DNA from: an uncultured Bacteroidia bacterium
Lineage (GTDB): Bacteria; Bacteroidota; Bacteroidia; Bacteroidales; Prolixibacteraceae
Length of the DNA stretch: 13,439 bases
Assembly: GCA_903859795.1 (NCBI GenBank)
Contig: CAIOOC010000335.1
Location: 1-13,439 of the forward strand
Direction of reading: 5' to 3'
The notes below the pieces were generated by a model. The model saw only the letters and a program-made list of their open reading frames with translations. It did no database searches and was not told the DNA's origin. A program made the translations under genes and the position numbers. Below are positions 1 to 6,424 of this stretch, one piece after another. Numbering within the stretch: position 1 is the first letter of the stretch; each line of letters opens with the position of its first letter.

Positions 1-384
1 AGAATCATCACAGACAAATTTTCCGGAAGGAGCAAAGGATTCGGTTTTATTGAAATGCCGAATGACGAAGAGGCCAAAAAGGCTATTGAAGAACTTAATG
101 GTGCTGAAGTTGATGGTCGCACAATCGTTGTGAACGAGTCAATCGAAAAACCTAAAGATGGTACAAGACGTCCAGGCGGCGGTGGCGGCGGTTTTAACCG
201 TGGCGGCGGCGGTGGCGGATTTAATCGTGGCGCAGGCGGCGGTGGCGGTGGCTACAATCGTGGCGGCGGTGCAGGCGGTGGTGATCGTGGTGGTGACCGT
301 GGTGGTGACCGTGGCGGTTTCAATCGTGGCGGTAGTAGTGCCGGCGGTGGTGACAGAGGCGGAAGCCGTAGGGCAAGTTATTAA
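1..384 (+). CDS. RRM RNA-binding protein with Gly/Arg-rich tail (5' end missing)
   Basis: This is the C-terminal part of a single-RRM RNA-binding protein; the reading frame is open from the first base, so the true start lies outside the window. The text SKGFGFIEM, encoded at about 31-57, is the RNP1 signature of an RRM with the aromatic residues that stack on RNA. It is followed by the last RRM helix and strand (EEAKKAIEELNGAEVDGRTIVVNE). From about base 172 the protein becomes a low-complexity tail of Gly runs broken by FNR, YNR and DR units (RGG/FNRGG-like), ending SRRASY. Small RRM proteins with such tails are common in Bacteroidota and cyanobacteria and are often linked to cold response and RNA chaperoning; that role is inferred here. 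A strong terminator follows at 511-542. Confidence 0.93.
   Translation, partial: RIITDKFSGRSKGFGFIEMPNDEEAKKAIEELNGAEVDGRTIVVNESIEKPKDGTRRPGGGGGGFNRGGGGGGFNRGAGGGGGGYNRGGGAGGGDRGGDRGGDRGGFNRGGSSAGGGDRGGSRRASY
277..312 (+). repeat. 12-bp tandem repeat coding Gly-Gly-Asp-Arg
   Basis: There are three consecutive 12-base units, GGTGGTGATCGT then GGTGGTGACCGT twice, the last two identical. They lie in frame in the glycine-rich tail of the RRM protein and encode GGDR three times. Less regular GGCGGT-rich repeats coding GGGGGGFNR blocks occupy about 175-276. Repeat length changes here would keep the frame. Confidence 0.8.
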
Positions 385-510
385 GCCGGTTGAACGCTGT
401 TTCGCTGCTTGATGACCTTGCAGTTGCCGTTTGAAGTATTTTCGTGTCAAATCTCACTTAGATAATCCAAACATTAAAATATACGTTCTCAAACTTAAAT
501 GACTTCATAG

Positions 511-542
511 GCATTGCAGATTTTCTGCAATGCTTTTTTTTT
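511..542 (+). terminator. Intrinsic terminator of the RRM gene
   Basis: A perfect 10-bp stem (GCATTGCAGA at 511-520 pairing with TCTGCAATGC at 524-533) with a TTT loop is followed directly by nine T residues at 534-542. It lies 126 bases after the RRM stop codon. There is no matching A-run on the left side, so it should act only on rightward transcription. The rest of the 385-649 gap shows no gene. Confidence 0.92.
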
Positions 543-649
543 CTATTAAGATTAAGAAATATATAATAAGGTTTTGTCTGCACCAGCCAAATTTTCTGCA
601 AAATCTATCTTATATATCAGTGGCTATTTAAGAATGCCGCGAACCGGAT

Positions 650-1354
650 TTACTTTTTTCGGGTGAGGATATACCGGATTCCAATACTCAGCTGCCTGAT
701 TCTATACTCCCGGTAGTTACTTAAAAACGGATCATGGGTAATGTTATTTAATCCAAGATACCAAGTACCTTCGAGATCCAGATAAGTTGATAATTTCCAG
801 GACAATCCAACTTTCAGACCATAATCAAGATTGTCAATTTTGGTTAGTGCCTGGTTTCCTGCAGAGTAAGTACCAGCTGAGGAATGCGATTTCACTGTAT
901 ATGATGTTCCCAGTTTCAAAGATGTTTGGAACCCAAGATTAAATGAAAATCGACTGATTTTATATCCGTAGTAAACGGGTAAGCTTAAATAAGTGAGATG
1001 CATTCGGTACTCCTCAGAATAATCGGTATTGATGAAAGGTCCTGAGGGAGTATTTGAAATACTCTGATCGGTTTGCATGTTCGGTATATAGCTTGTCCTG
1101 CTCTCAACCTGATTAAATAACAGGTCAGTTCCAATGAATGTCCGATTCTTAAAAGTATGACAGTAAAACATCCCGATCTGACCCGATGGAGAGATTAGAT
1201 TCTTTTGGTCAGCTAAGGCGGTTTGGTACGTTGATACATCTTTAAAGGGAATAAAACTTGAAATGAGGTTCGCTTTAAATCCCACATCGTCTTGCCCGAA
1301 AACATTGTTGAATATGAAAAGAGAAACAACAGCAAATATAATGTTGGTTTTCAT
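650..1354 (-). CDS. Small outer-membrane beta-barrel protein (PorT-like fold)
   Basis: This 234-residue protein has a signal peptide (MKTNIIFAVVSLFIFNNVFG, cleavage likely before Q21). The mature part is made of alternating hydrophobic/polar strands rich in aromatic residues. The segment YRMHLTYLSLPVYYGYKI, followed by FSFNLGFQTSLKLG, matches the pattern of the Bacteroidota outer membrane beta-barrel families (PorT/OMP_b-brl type): a strand ending in sLPvyyg, then paired strands. The last strand, LSIGIRYIL, is followed by a basic end (TRKK). Its substrate or partner cannot be read from sequence. It lies 133 bases downstream of the second aldo/keto reductase on the same strand, with a candidate promoter of its own in that gap, so it may be separately expressed. 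The assignment as a beta-barrel is fairly firm; the precise family is not. Confidence 0.8.
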   Translation of the reverse strand: MKTNIIFAVVSLFIFNNVFGQDDVGFKANLISSFIPFKDVSTYQTALADQKNLISPSGQIGMFYCHTFKNRTFIGTDLLFNQVESRTSYIPNMQTDQSISNTPSGPFINTDYSEEYRMHLTYLSLPVYYGYKISRFSFNLGFQTSLKLGTSYTVKSHSSAGTYSAGNQALTKIDNLDYGLKVGLSWKLSTYLDLEGTWYLGLNNITHDPFLSNYREYRIRQLSIGIRYILTRKK

Positions 1355-1408
1355 GGAGAGGTTTTAGTCTTATACCGTTTATGATTTTCTATACCCTACC
1401 TTAAAATC

Positions 1409-1420
1409 AACTAATTAGTT
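1409..1420. repeat. 12-bp perfect palindrome upstream of the beta-barrel gene
   Basis: AACTAATTAGTT is a perfect palindrome lying between the candidate promoter at 1443-1475 and the start codon at 1354. It would fall about 16-27 bases after the expected transcription start, a position suited to an operator. It is AT-rich, so chance is possible. Confidence 0.35.
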
Positions 1421-1442
1421 TAATAATTCAGAAAAATAAATT

Positions 1443-1475
1443 CAAATGTATATTCCGGAAATACAGAACTTGCAA
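1443..1475 (-). promoter_or_regulatory. Candidate Bacteroidota-type promoter for the beta-barrel gene
   Basis: Read on the minus strand, TACATTTG (1450 to 1443) matches the Bacteroidota -7 consensus TAnnTTTG exactly. A TTG (1475 to 1473) lies 22 bases upstream as a -33 element, within the spacing known for these promoters but at its long end. Predicted transcription would start near 1436, giving a leader of about 80 bases before the ATG at 1354. The elements sit just after the stop codon of the preceding aldo/keto reductase. Confidence 0.45.
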
Positions 1476-1487
1476 GGCTTTGAAAAA

Positions 1488-2393
1488 TCAACTCTTGACG
1501 ATCCGCATCACCCGGCTAACATTGTCATCAACATGTTCCTTGCAGTCTACGCCCAGGGTCATGCAATGTACGTTTCCGCTCCTGATCACATAGTTCAGCG
1601 ATTTCTCCCGCTCGTGTTCCTTTACAAGATCTCCGCAGCCAAAAATTTTCATCCCAATCACCCCCTTGCCATTTTTCCGGGCAGTCTCAAGAACCTGCAT
1701 AATTTTTTCCGGTGTGCCATCCATCCTGATACTATTGGGATTTATCCTTGCCAGGATTACATCAACCCACGGATTCGAAGCAGCTTCAACCATTGCCTCA
1801 TAGTTATGGCACGATACTCCTAACGCTTTAACCAAACCATCTTGTTTTGCCTTCGACATGGCATCCATATAATTTTTGTTAGCGGCAGGCCATTGTCCGT
1901 TTTCCATACAGTGCAGCAGAAAAATATCTATGTAATCGGTGTTCATCTCTTTTCGGAACCTGTCAAAACATTTGTCAAAGGGTTCTGCCTCGTACCATCC
2001 TTCCCGCGTATAGGTCATTAATTTTGAAAGAACCGTAACTTTTTCGCGTGGAAGCACTTTGAGCGCTTTCCCTACATAACTATGAGAGCCATACATATCG
2101 GCTGCATCGAAAAAACGGATCCCTCTATCGTAGCAGTATTGCGACAGTTCAACAAATTTTTTGAGCCCAATGCGTGTCTGATCAGATTCCCGCTTCCAAC
2201 CTCTTGTGCCAGTTCCAAAAGCAATTCTTGATACTTTAAGTCCGGTATTCCCGAGCGAAACTGAATCGACAGTTTCAGTTTTAGAGCCGGCATAGGCAGG
2301 TTGAGCAATGACATAGGGGATTGCTGAAGCAACAGCTATACCCGTTGCACCTTTAACAAGAAAGGTACGTCTGTCGATTTTTGAAATTGTCAT
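1488..2393 (-). CDS. Tat-exported aldo/keto reductase (copy 1)
   Basis: This is a 301-residue NAD(P)H-dependent aldo/keto reductase carrying a twin-arginine export signal: RR at residues 8-9 in DRRTFLVKG, a hydrophobic stretch (IAVASAIPYVIA), and a likely cleavage after AYA at about 35. The catalytic tetrad is intact by position: D96 and Y101 (FFDAADMYG), K124 (VLSKLM) and H161 (IFLLHCMEN). The barrel runs through ALGVSCHNY, ILARINP and GKGVIGMKIFG. Tat export suggests that it folds and binds its nicotinamide in the cytoplasm and acts in the periplasm. It is followed at its N-terminal side by a closely related gene 83 bases upstream, then by a Gfo/Idh/MocA gene, all on the minus strand. The substrate is unknown; a sugar or polyol derivative is the natural guess from context. 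Confidence 0.9.
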   Translation of the reverse strand: MTISKIDRRTFLVKGATGIAVASAIPYVIAQPAYAGSKTETVDSVSLGNTGLKVSRIAFGTGTRGWKRESDQTRIGLKKFVELSQYCYDRGIRFFDAADMYGSHSYVGKALKVLPREKVTVLSKLMTYTREGWYEAEPFDKCFDRFRKEMNTDYIDIFLLHCMENGQWPAANKNYMDAMSKAKQDGLVKALGVSCHNYEAMVEAASNPWVDVILARINPNSIRMDGTPEKIMQVLETARKNGKGVIGMKIFGCGDLVKEHEREKSLNYVIRSGNVHCMTLGVDCKEHVDDNVSRVMRIVKS

Positions 2394-2425
2394 ATAAAAT
2401 CGGTTATCAATTATTTATAAAATAT

Positions 2426-2438
2426 CGCAATTATTGCG
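2426..2438. repeat. Short dyad between the two aldo/keto reductase genes
   Basis: CGCAA-TTA-TTGCG forms a 5-bp stem with a 3-base loop; the symmetry extends to CGCAAT/ATTGCG. It lies in the 83-base gap, about 35 bases before the start codon of copy 1 on the minus strand. It could be a weak hairpin or a regulator site. No promoter match was found in this gap. Confidence 0.3.
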
Positions 2439-2476
2439 TCTCCACACAAATTTTTCGATAGATATTGCATTATCCC

Positions 2477-3370
2477 CTACCCTTTTACGATCCGCATAAC
2501 CCGGTCAACGGCATCATCAACCTGGGCTATACTCTCCATTCCAAGAGTCATACAATGGATACCAGTATTTTTTATGGCAAACTTGATAGACTCCTCTCGC
2601 TCGTTCTCTTTGATTTTATCTCCATTGCCGAAGATCTTCATCCCTACTATCCCTTTTCCATTCAGACGAGCCCTGTTTAAAAGTTCATTTATCTGTGCCG
2701 GTGTCCCATCCATATGAGACTGAAACGGATTGATTCGCGCAAGAATAACATCCACCCATGGATCATCCACAGCACCCTTTAAAGCATCATAGTTGTGACA
2801 CGATAACCCTACAGCCTTTATTATCCCCTTTTGTTTTGCCAGGGAAAAATAATCGATATACCGTTTTTTCTCCTCCTTCCAGTTTCCATTGGTCATGCAA
2901 TGAAGCAGCATGATATCGAAGTAATCACTTCCAGTTTCCCTTCTGAAGCGGTCGAGAGCCTTATTTACTGGTTCACTGGTTGCCGGATCATTGTAGGTCC
3001 ACATCTTTCCAAGAAGGGTGACTTTCTCACGCGGAAGATCTTTAAGTACTTCTTTAATAAAAGGATATGAACCATAAGTGTCAGCGGTATCGAAAAAATG
3101 AATTCCCCTGTCATAGGCATGACGAGCCATTTGAACGAATTTTGGCAACCCAAGACGGGTCTGATTCGACTCATGATTCCCCCCTATTGAGCCAGTCCCC
3201 AGTGCAACCCGCGAAACAGTAAGTCCGGTTTGTCCCAGTTTAACCTTATCGACAGTTGTATTTACCGGGGCAAAACCCTGGTTAAGGATTCCTGCAGCAG
3301 AAAGTGCAGAAATCCCTGTTAAACCTATTGCCCCGGAATACAGAAAACGCCTGCGGTTAATTTTTTCCAT
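2477..3370 (-). CDS. Tat-exported aldo/keto reductase (copy 2)
   Basis: This 297-residue aldo/keto reductase is a paralogue of the next gene downstream; about half the aligned residues look identical by eye. The N-terminus INRRRFLYSG has the twin arginines at 6-7 in the RRxFL pattern, followed by a hydrophobic segment rich in Ala, Gly and Leu and a likely cleavage near FA at 33-34. Tetrad residues are present: D94 and Y99 (FFDTADTYG), K122 (LLGKMWTY) and H157 (IMLLHCMTNG). Both copies share the unusual stretches NPWVDVILARINP/DPWVDVILARINP and GMKIFG and end in RVMRIVK, so they arose by duplication. It sits 79 bases downstream of the Gfo/Idh/MocA gene and is probably cotranscribed with it. 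The substrate is not readable. Confidence 0.9.
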   Translation of the reverse strand: MEKINRRRFLYSGAIGLTGISALSAAGILNQGFAPVNTTVDKVKLGQTGLTVSRVALGTGSIGGNHESNQTRLGLPKFVQMARHAYDRGIHFFDTADTYGSYPFIKEVLKDLPREKVTLLGKMWTYNDPATSEPVNKALDRFRRETGSDYFDIMLLHCMTNGNWKEEKKRYIDYFSLAKQKGIIKAVGLSCHNYDALKGAVDDPWVDVILARINPFQSHMDGTPAQINELLNRARLNGKGIVGMKIFGNGDKIKENEREESIKFAIKNTGIHCMTLGMESIAQVDDAVDRVMRIVKG

Positions 3371-3449
3371 GATGGAGAGTTTAATTTACTCTTAAAACGT
3401 AAAGGGTATATTAAAGGTTTCCCGAAGGGATCTATTATTTGTGAAAAGA

Positions 3450-4742
3450 CTAGAAATCCAGAAAATTCCATTTCCCGCGATAAGCGCGGGAAAGCATCAT
3501 ATTCGCTGCATTATCTCCAATAAATTGTTCTTTCTCCGGATCCCATTTCAAAGGCCTTTGCAGTTCATAAGCAATATTTGCGAGGTTACAAAGTGATGCA
3601 GTTCGGTGACCGGTCTCAACATCTGAGATTGGCCTTGTTCGCTTTTTTATCGCATCAATCCAGTCCTGGTAATGATTTTCACTTTTGTACAAATGTTTGT
3701 CTGTTGGCTTAATTTCAGTTTCAACAATTTGTGCGGGATCTGAACGCAGGTAATCACGGCTCACTTCAATTTTACCTTTAGTTCCAATAAACTGAACACC
3801 TTCACATTTATTGCCCCAATGTGAATGGTTTAAAACCACGCCATTTTTATATTTCATCTGCAACCCAATAACTGCTGGCTTTGAAGGTGGATTAAATTCT
3901 ACAGGACCTGATTCGTCCATTCCCAGTGCCCACTGAGCAATGTCAAACATATGGGCACCCCAGTCGGTAACCATTCCCCCTCCAAACTCACGGTAACTAC
4001 GCCAGTTTGGAAAATTTAAATCTTCAACCGGAGGGGCGAGTACCGGACTGTATTCGCGGTAAAGTGAAGGACCGACCCACATATCCCAATCGATATTGTC
4101 AGGAGCACCAACAGCCGGGAGATCTAAGGCCTTAACTGGAGGACCGACGCATACATTAACTTCTTTAATTTCTCCAATATAACCATTGGCAACCAGTTCG
4201 CATGCATGACGGAATGCATGCCAGGAACGCTGCATGTTTCCCGTTTGAAAAACTCTGTTATATTTCCTGGTAGCATTCACCATTGCACGCCCTTCAGCGA
4301 CAGTTAATGCCATAGGTTTTTCGCAATAAATGTCCTTGCCCGCTTTTGCTGCATCAACAGCAACCTGGGCATGCCAATGGTCCGGCGTCGCAATAACCAC
4401 AGCATCAATATCATTTCTCTCTAAAAGTTCGCGATAATTTTTGTATCCGGTAACTTCATGCTTTTCTCCAATCCATTTCTGATCATTCAATGCCTGCGCT
4501 TCACCCTTAAACTTATCAACTTTTGTTGTTACAACATCACAACAGGCCATTACCACTGTCTCCGGGCATTTCATCAAATTATTTAACAATCCATGACTCT
4601 GAATTCCCACGCCGATAAATCCCAGTCTGGTTTTTAAAATTCCTTCAGTGGAGGCGATTGCGAATCCAGGAAGAATTGTGATTGCACTTGCGCCGGTTGC
4701 AGCAGTTCCAACAAAATTCCTGCGTGACATTTTGATTTTCAT
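3450..4742 (-). CDS. Tat-exported Gfo/Idh/MocA family oxidoreductase
   Basis: This 430-residue protein belongs to the glucose-fructose oxidoreductase/inositol dehydrogenase/MocA superfamily. A Tat signal (SRRNFVG, arginines at 7-8) is followed by a hydrophobic stretch and a likely cleavage near residue 30. The Rossmann domain starts with LGFIGVGIQSHG at about 40-51; the catalytic-lysine motif EKP is at 141-143 (K142). The substrate-binding domain has GGGMVTDWGAHMFD at 254-267, with D260 and H264 likely in the active site. The tail (HYQDWIDAIKKRTRP, then TASLCNLANIAYEL) is typical of the long Bacteroidota members. An alternative start at the internal Met5 (4730) would still keep the Tat motif. 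It is the first gene of a minus-strand run with two Tat aldo/keto reductases. The reaction is probably NAD(P)-linked oxidation of a sugar or cyclitol; the exact substrate is unknown. Confidence 0.92.
   Translation of the reverse strand: MKIKMSRRNFVGTAATGASAITILPGFAIASTEGILKTRLGFIGVGIQSHGLLNNLMKCPETVVMACCDVVTTKVDKFKGEAQALNDQKWIGEKHEVTGYKNYRELLERNDIDAVVIATPDHWHAQVAVDAAKAGKDIYCEKPMALTVAEGRAMVNATRKYNRVFQTGNMQRSWHAFRHACELVANGYIGEIKEVNVCVGPPVKALDLPAVGAPDNIDWDMWVGPSLYREYSPVLAPPVEDLNFPNWRSYREFGGGMVTDWGAHMFDIAQWALGMDESGPVEFNPPSKPAVIGLQMKYKNGVVLNHSHWGNKCEGVQFIGTKGKIEVSRDYLRSDPAQIVETEIKPTDKHLYKSENHYQDWIDAIKKRTRPISDVETGHRTASLCNLANIAYELQRPLKWDPEKEQFIGDNAANMMLSRAYRGKWNFLDF
3471..3493. repeat. GC-rich 9-bp hairpin in the 3' end of the Gfo/Idh/MocA gene
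   Basis: TTTCCCGCG (3471-3479) and CGCGGGAAA (3485-3493) form a perfect 9-bp inverted repeat with a 5-base loop. It lies in the coding sequence for SRAYRGK, beginning 18 bases before the stop codon in the direction of the gene. It is followed on the minus strand by only a short T run (TTTT inside TGGAATTTTC), so it is not a classical terminator. It could stabilise the upstream part of the mRNA or dampen read-through into the aldo/keto reductases. Confidence 0.55.
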
Positions 4743-4925
4743 AAATGTTGATTTAGTGTAATTTAAGGTTTTAAAACATCATTTTAAATGCGAACTTTAA
4801 AGTGATAAAGTTAATAAAAATCTCTCTGTGAAATCAAGGGTCTTTAATTTCTAAAAATAAATTTAAAAGGCTGTATCAAATAAAGTAGCCCGGTAATTGA
4901 TCGCAATAAGGATTATCTTTACGCC
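4743..4925. other. Divergent intergenic region between oxidoreductase and helicase genes
   Basis: These 183 AT-rich bases separate two divergent genes and must hold both promoters. No exact TAnnTTTG was found in either direction. The nearest match, TATCTTTA at 4914-4921, ends only four bases before the helicase ATG and has one mismatch and no well-spaced -33 element, so it is not called as a promoter. No small gene is apparent. Confidence 0.5.
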
Positions 4926-6248
4926 ATGAAAAGAAACGAAGAAATTACTACGAAAAGTATTGAAAACCTGAAATTTGAATCATTAAATGAGATTCAAAAA
5001 GCTATGATCAGCAATGATTTGAAAGCCGACAACATTGTACTTCTCGCTCCCACTGGTTCAGGAAAAACTGTGGCATTTCTGCTCCCGTTATTACATCATC
5101 TTGACAATAAAATTTCTGGAATTCAGGCGCTTATCCTTGCTCCATCCCGGGAATTGGCTCTGCAGATCGAGCAGGTTTTCCGGTCGATGGGAAGCGGTTT
5201 CAAAGTAAACTGCTGTTACGGAGGCCATCCTTTTAAGACAGAACGAAATAACTTCTCCGAGCCACCGGTTGTACTGATAGGAACACCAGGCAGAATTGCC
5301 GCTCACATCCGAAGGGAAAGTTTTAATACAGAAAGTATCCACCTTCTTATTCTTGATGAATTTGACAAATCACTCGAGATGGGATTCAGTGATGATATGA
5401 GCTTTATTATCAGCCACCTTCCACAAATAAAAAAACGCATACTAACTTCTGCAACACAGGCCATCGAAATACCAGAATATTCTGGAATGAAAAATCCGGT
5501 AAACCTTAACTTTCTGTCTGAAGAGAACAAACCGGATATTACCCTTAAAGCAGTTCGGGCTAATGAGAAGGACAAGCTTGATATATTGATCCGACTTGTT
5601 TGTTCCTTAGGAAATGAACCTACACTTGTTTTTTGTAATCACCGGGAAGCCGTGGACCGGATTGATGAATTACTGTCAGCAGAAGGGATTGCCCACGACA
5701 CATTTCACGGAGGACTTGAACAAGATGAACGCGAGCGGGCATTGCTAAAATTCAGAAACGGCAGTCATCAGATCCTGATCACTACCGACCTGGCCTCCAG
5801 GGGACTTGATATTCCGGAGATAAAGAATATTATTCATTATCAGATGGCAAATTCGCAAGAGGTATTTACACACAGGAATGGCCGGACTGCACGTATGAAT
5901 GCATCGGGTACAGCATGGCTTGTGTTGGCTGAAAAAGAGGCTGTACCCCAATTTCTTACTACTTCTCCGGAATTTGTCGAGCTCCTGGAGAAGATCAGCC
6001 GCCCTGAGCCTCCTCAATGGATTACATTATATATTGGGGCCGGCAAAAAGGACAAAATCAGCAAAACCGATATTGTTGGTTTTCTTATCCAAAAAGGAAA
6101 TCTACAGAAAGAGGACATTGGGTTAATAACAATCCTCGACAATACCTCATTTGTTGCGATAAACCGTTCGAAAGCGCGCCAGACAGTTGGTTTTATCCGT
6201 GAAGAAAAAGTCAAAAACAAAAAGGTCAAAATAGCTATTTCCAATTAA
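4926..6248 (+). CDS. DEAD-box RNA helicase with DbpA-like RNA-binding domain
   Basis: This 440-residue ATP-dependent RNA helicase contains all core motifs in order: Q motif LNEIQKAM at 20-27, Walker A APTGSGKT at 41-48, Ia PSRELALQ at 73-80, Ib TPGR at 120-123, motif II DEFD at 144-147, SAT at 175-177, LVFCNH in motif IV, TTDLASRGLDIP in motif V, and HRNGRTAR at 316-323. The C-terminal part, from about 366 (ITLYIGAGKKDKISKTDIVGFL), resembles the DbpA RNA-binding domain, which in E. coli DbpA recognises hairpin 92 of 23S rRNA; a role in large-subunit assembly is therefore likely. Motif II is DEFD and motif VI ends in TAR rather than TGR; both variants recur in Bacteroidota homologues as I recall them. 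It is a single gene with no close partner; 177 bases separate it from the next gene. Confidence 0.94.
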   Translation: MKRNEEITTKSIENLKFESLNEIQKAMISNDLKADNIVLLAPTGSGKTVAFLLPLLHHLDNKISGIQALILAPSRELALQIEQVFRSMGSGFKVNCCYGGHPFKTERNNFSEPPVVLIGTPGRIAAHIRRESFNTESIHLLILDEFDKSLEMGFSDDMSFIISHLPQIKKRILTSATQAIEIPEYSGMKNPVNLNFLSEENKPDITLKAVRANEKDKLDILIRLVCSLGNEPTLVFCNHREAVDRIDELLSAEGIAHDTFHGGLEQDERERALLKFRNGSHQILITTDLASRGLDIPEIKNIIHYQMANSQEVFTHRNGRTARMNASGTAWLVLAEKEAVPQFLTTSPEFVELLEKISRPEPPQWITLYIGAGKKDKISKTDIVGFLIQKGNLQKEDIGLITILDNTSFVAINRSKARQTVGFIREEKVKNKKVKIAISN

Positions 6249-6424
6249 TTGCCGATTTTCTCATTCGCAAATAAACATATTATGATTCGTCGGTTCAACC
6301 AACCAAAGTCCCTGTTCAGCTACTGAATTTTGCTGCTCTGCATAATTAATTAGTATGCCCCTGGCCAGACATCTATTTTTAAATTGAAATTAAATTTTTA
6401 TAAATCAATTTAAAATTAAATGTC
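6249..6424. other. Intergenic region upstream of the secreted protein/LytS/LytTR operon
   Basis: This 176-base gap is expected to hold the operon promoter. The best -7-like sequence is TATTTTTA at about 6374-6381, with one mismatch to TAnnTTTG. The last 45 bases before the ATG are almost pure A/T and contain an inverted repeat annotated separately. No coding sequence is visible and no terminator for the helicase gene is evident. Confidence 0.45.
6379..6413. repeat. 9-bp inverted repeat just upstream of the start codon at 6425
   Basis: TTAAATTGA (6379-6387) and TCAATTTAA (6405-6413) are exact reverse complements separated by 17 bases. The right arm ends 11 bases before the ATG of the secreted protein gene. 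It could be an operator or a leader hairpin covering the ribosome site. The AT-rich setting raises the chance of coincidence. Confidence 0.4.

Noticed and set aside
139..450. Thr/Ala-rich reading frame on the minus strand opposite the RRM protein tail
   Set aside because: It is the antisense of the Gly-codon repeats; GGT/GGC runs read in reverse give Thr and Ala codons, and there is no domain or ribosome site.
1446..1823. Forward open frame opposite the end of the first aldo/keto reductase
   Set aside because: It overlaps a well supported enzyme gene on the other strand and has no recognisable feature; similar shadow frames occur at 2465-2680 and 2831-3070.
4914..4921. TATCTTTA as promoter of the helicase gene
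   Set aside because: It has one mismatch to TAnnTTTG and ends just four bases before the ATG, which would put the transcript start inside the gene; no good -33 element fits.
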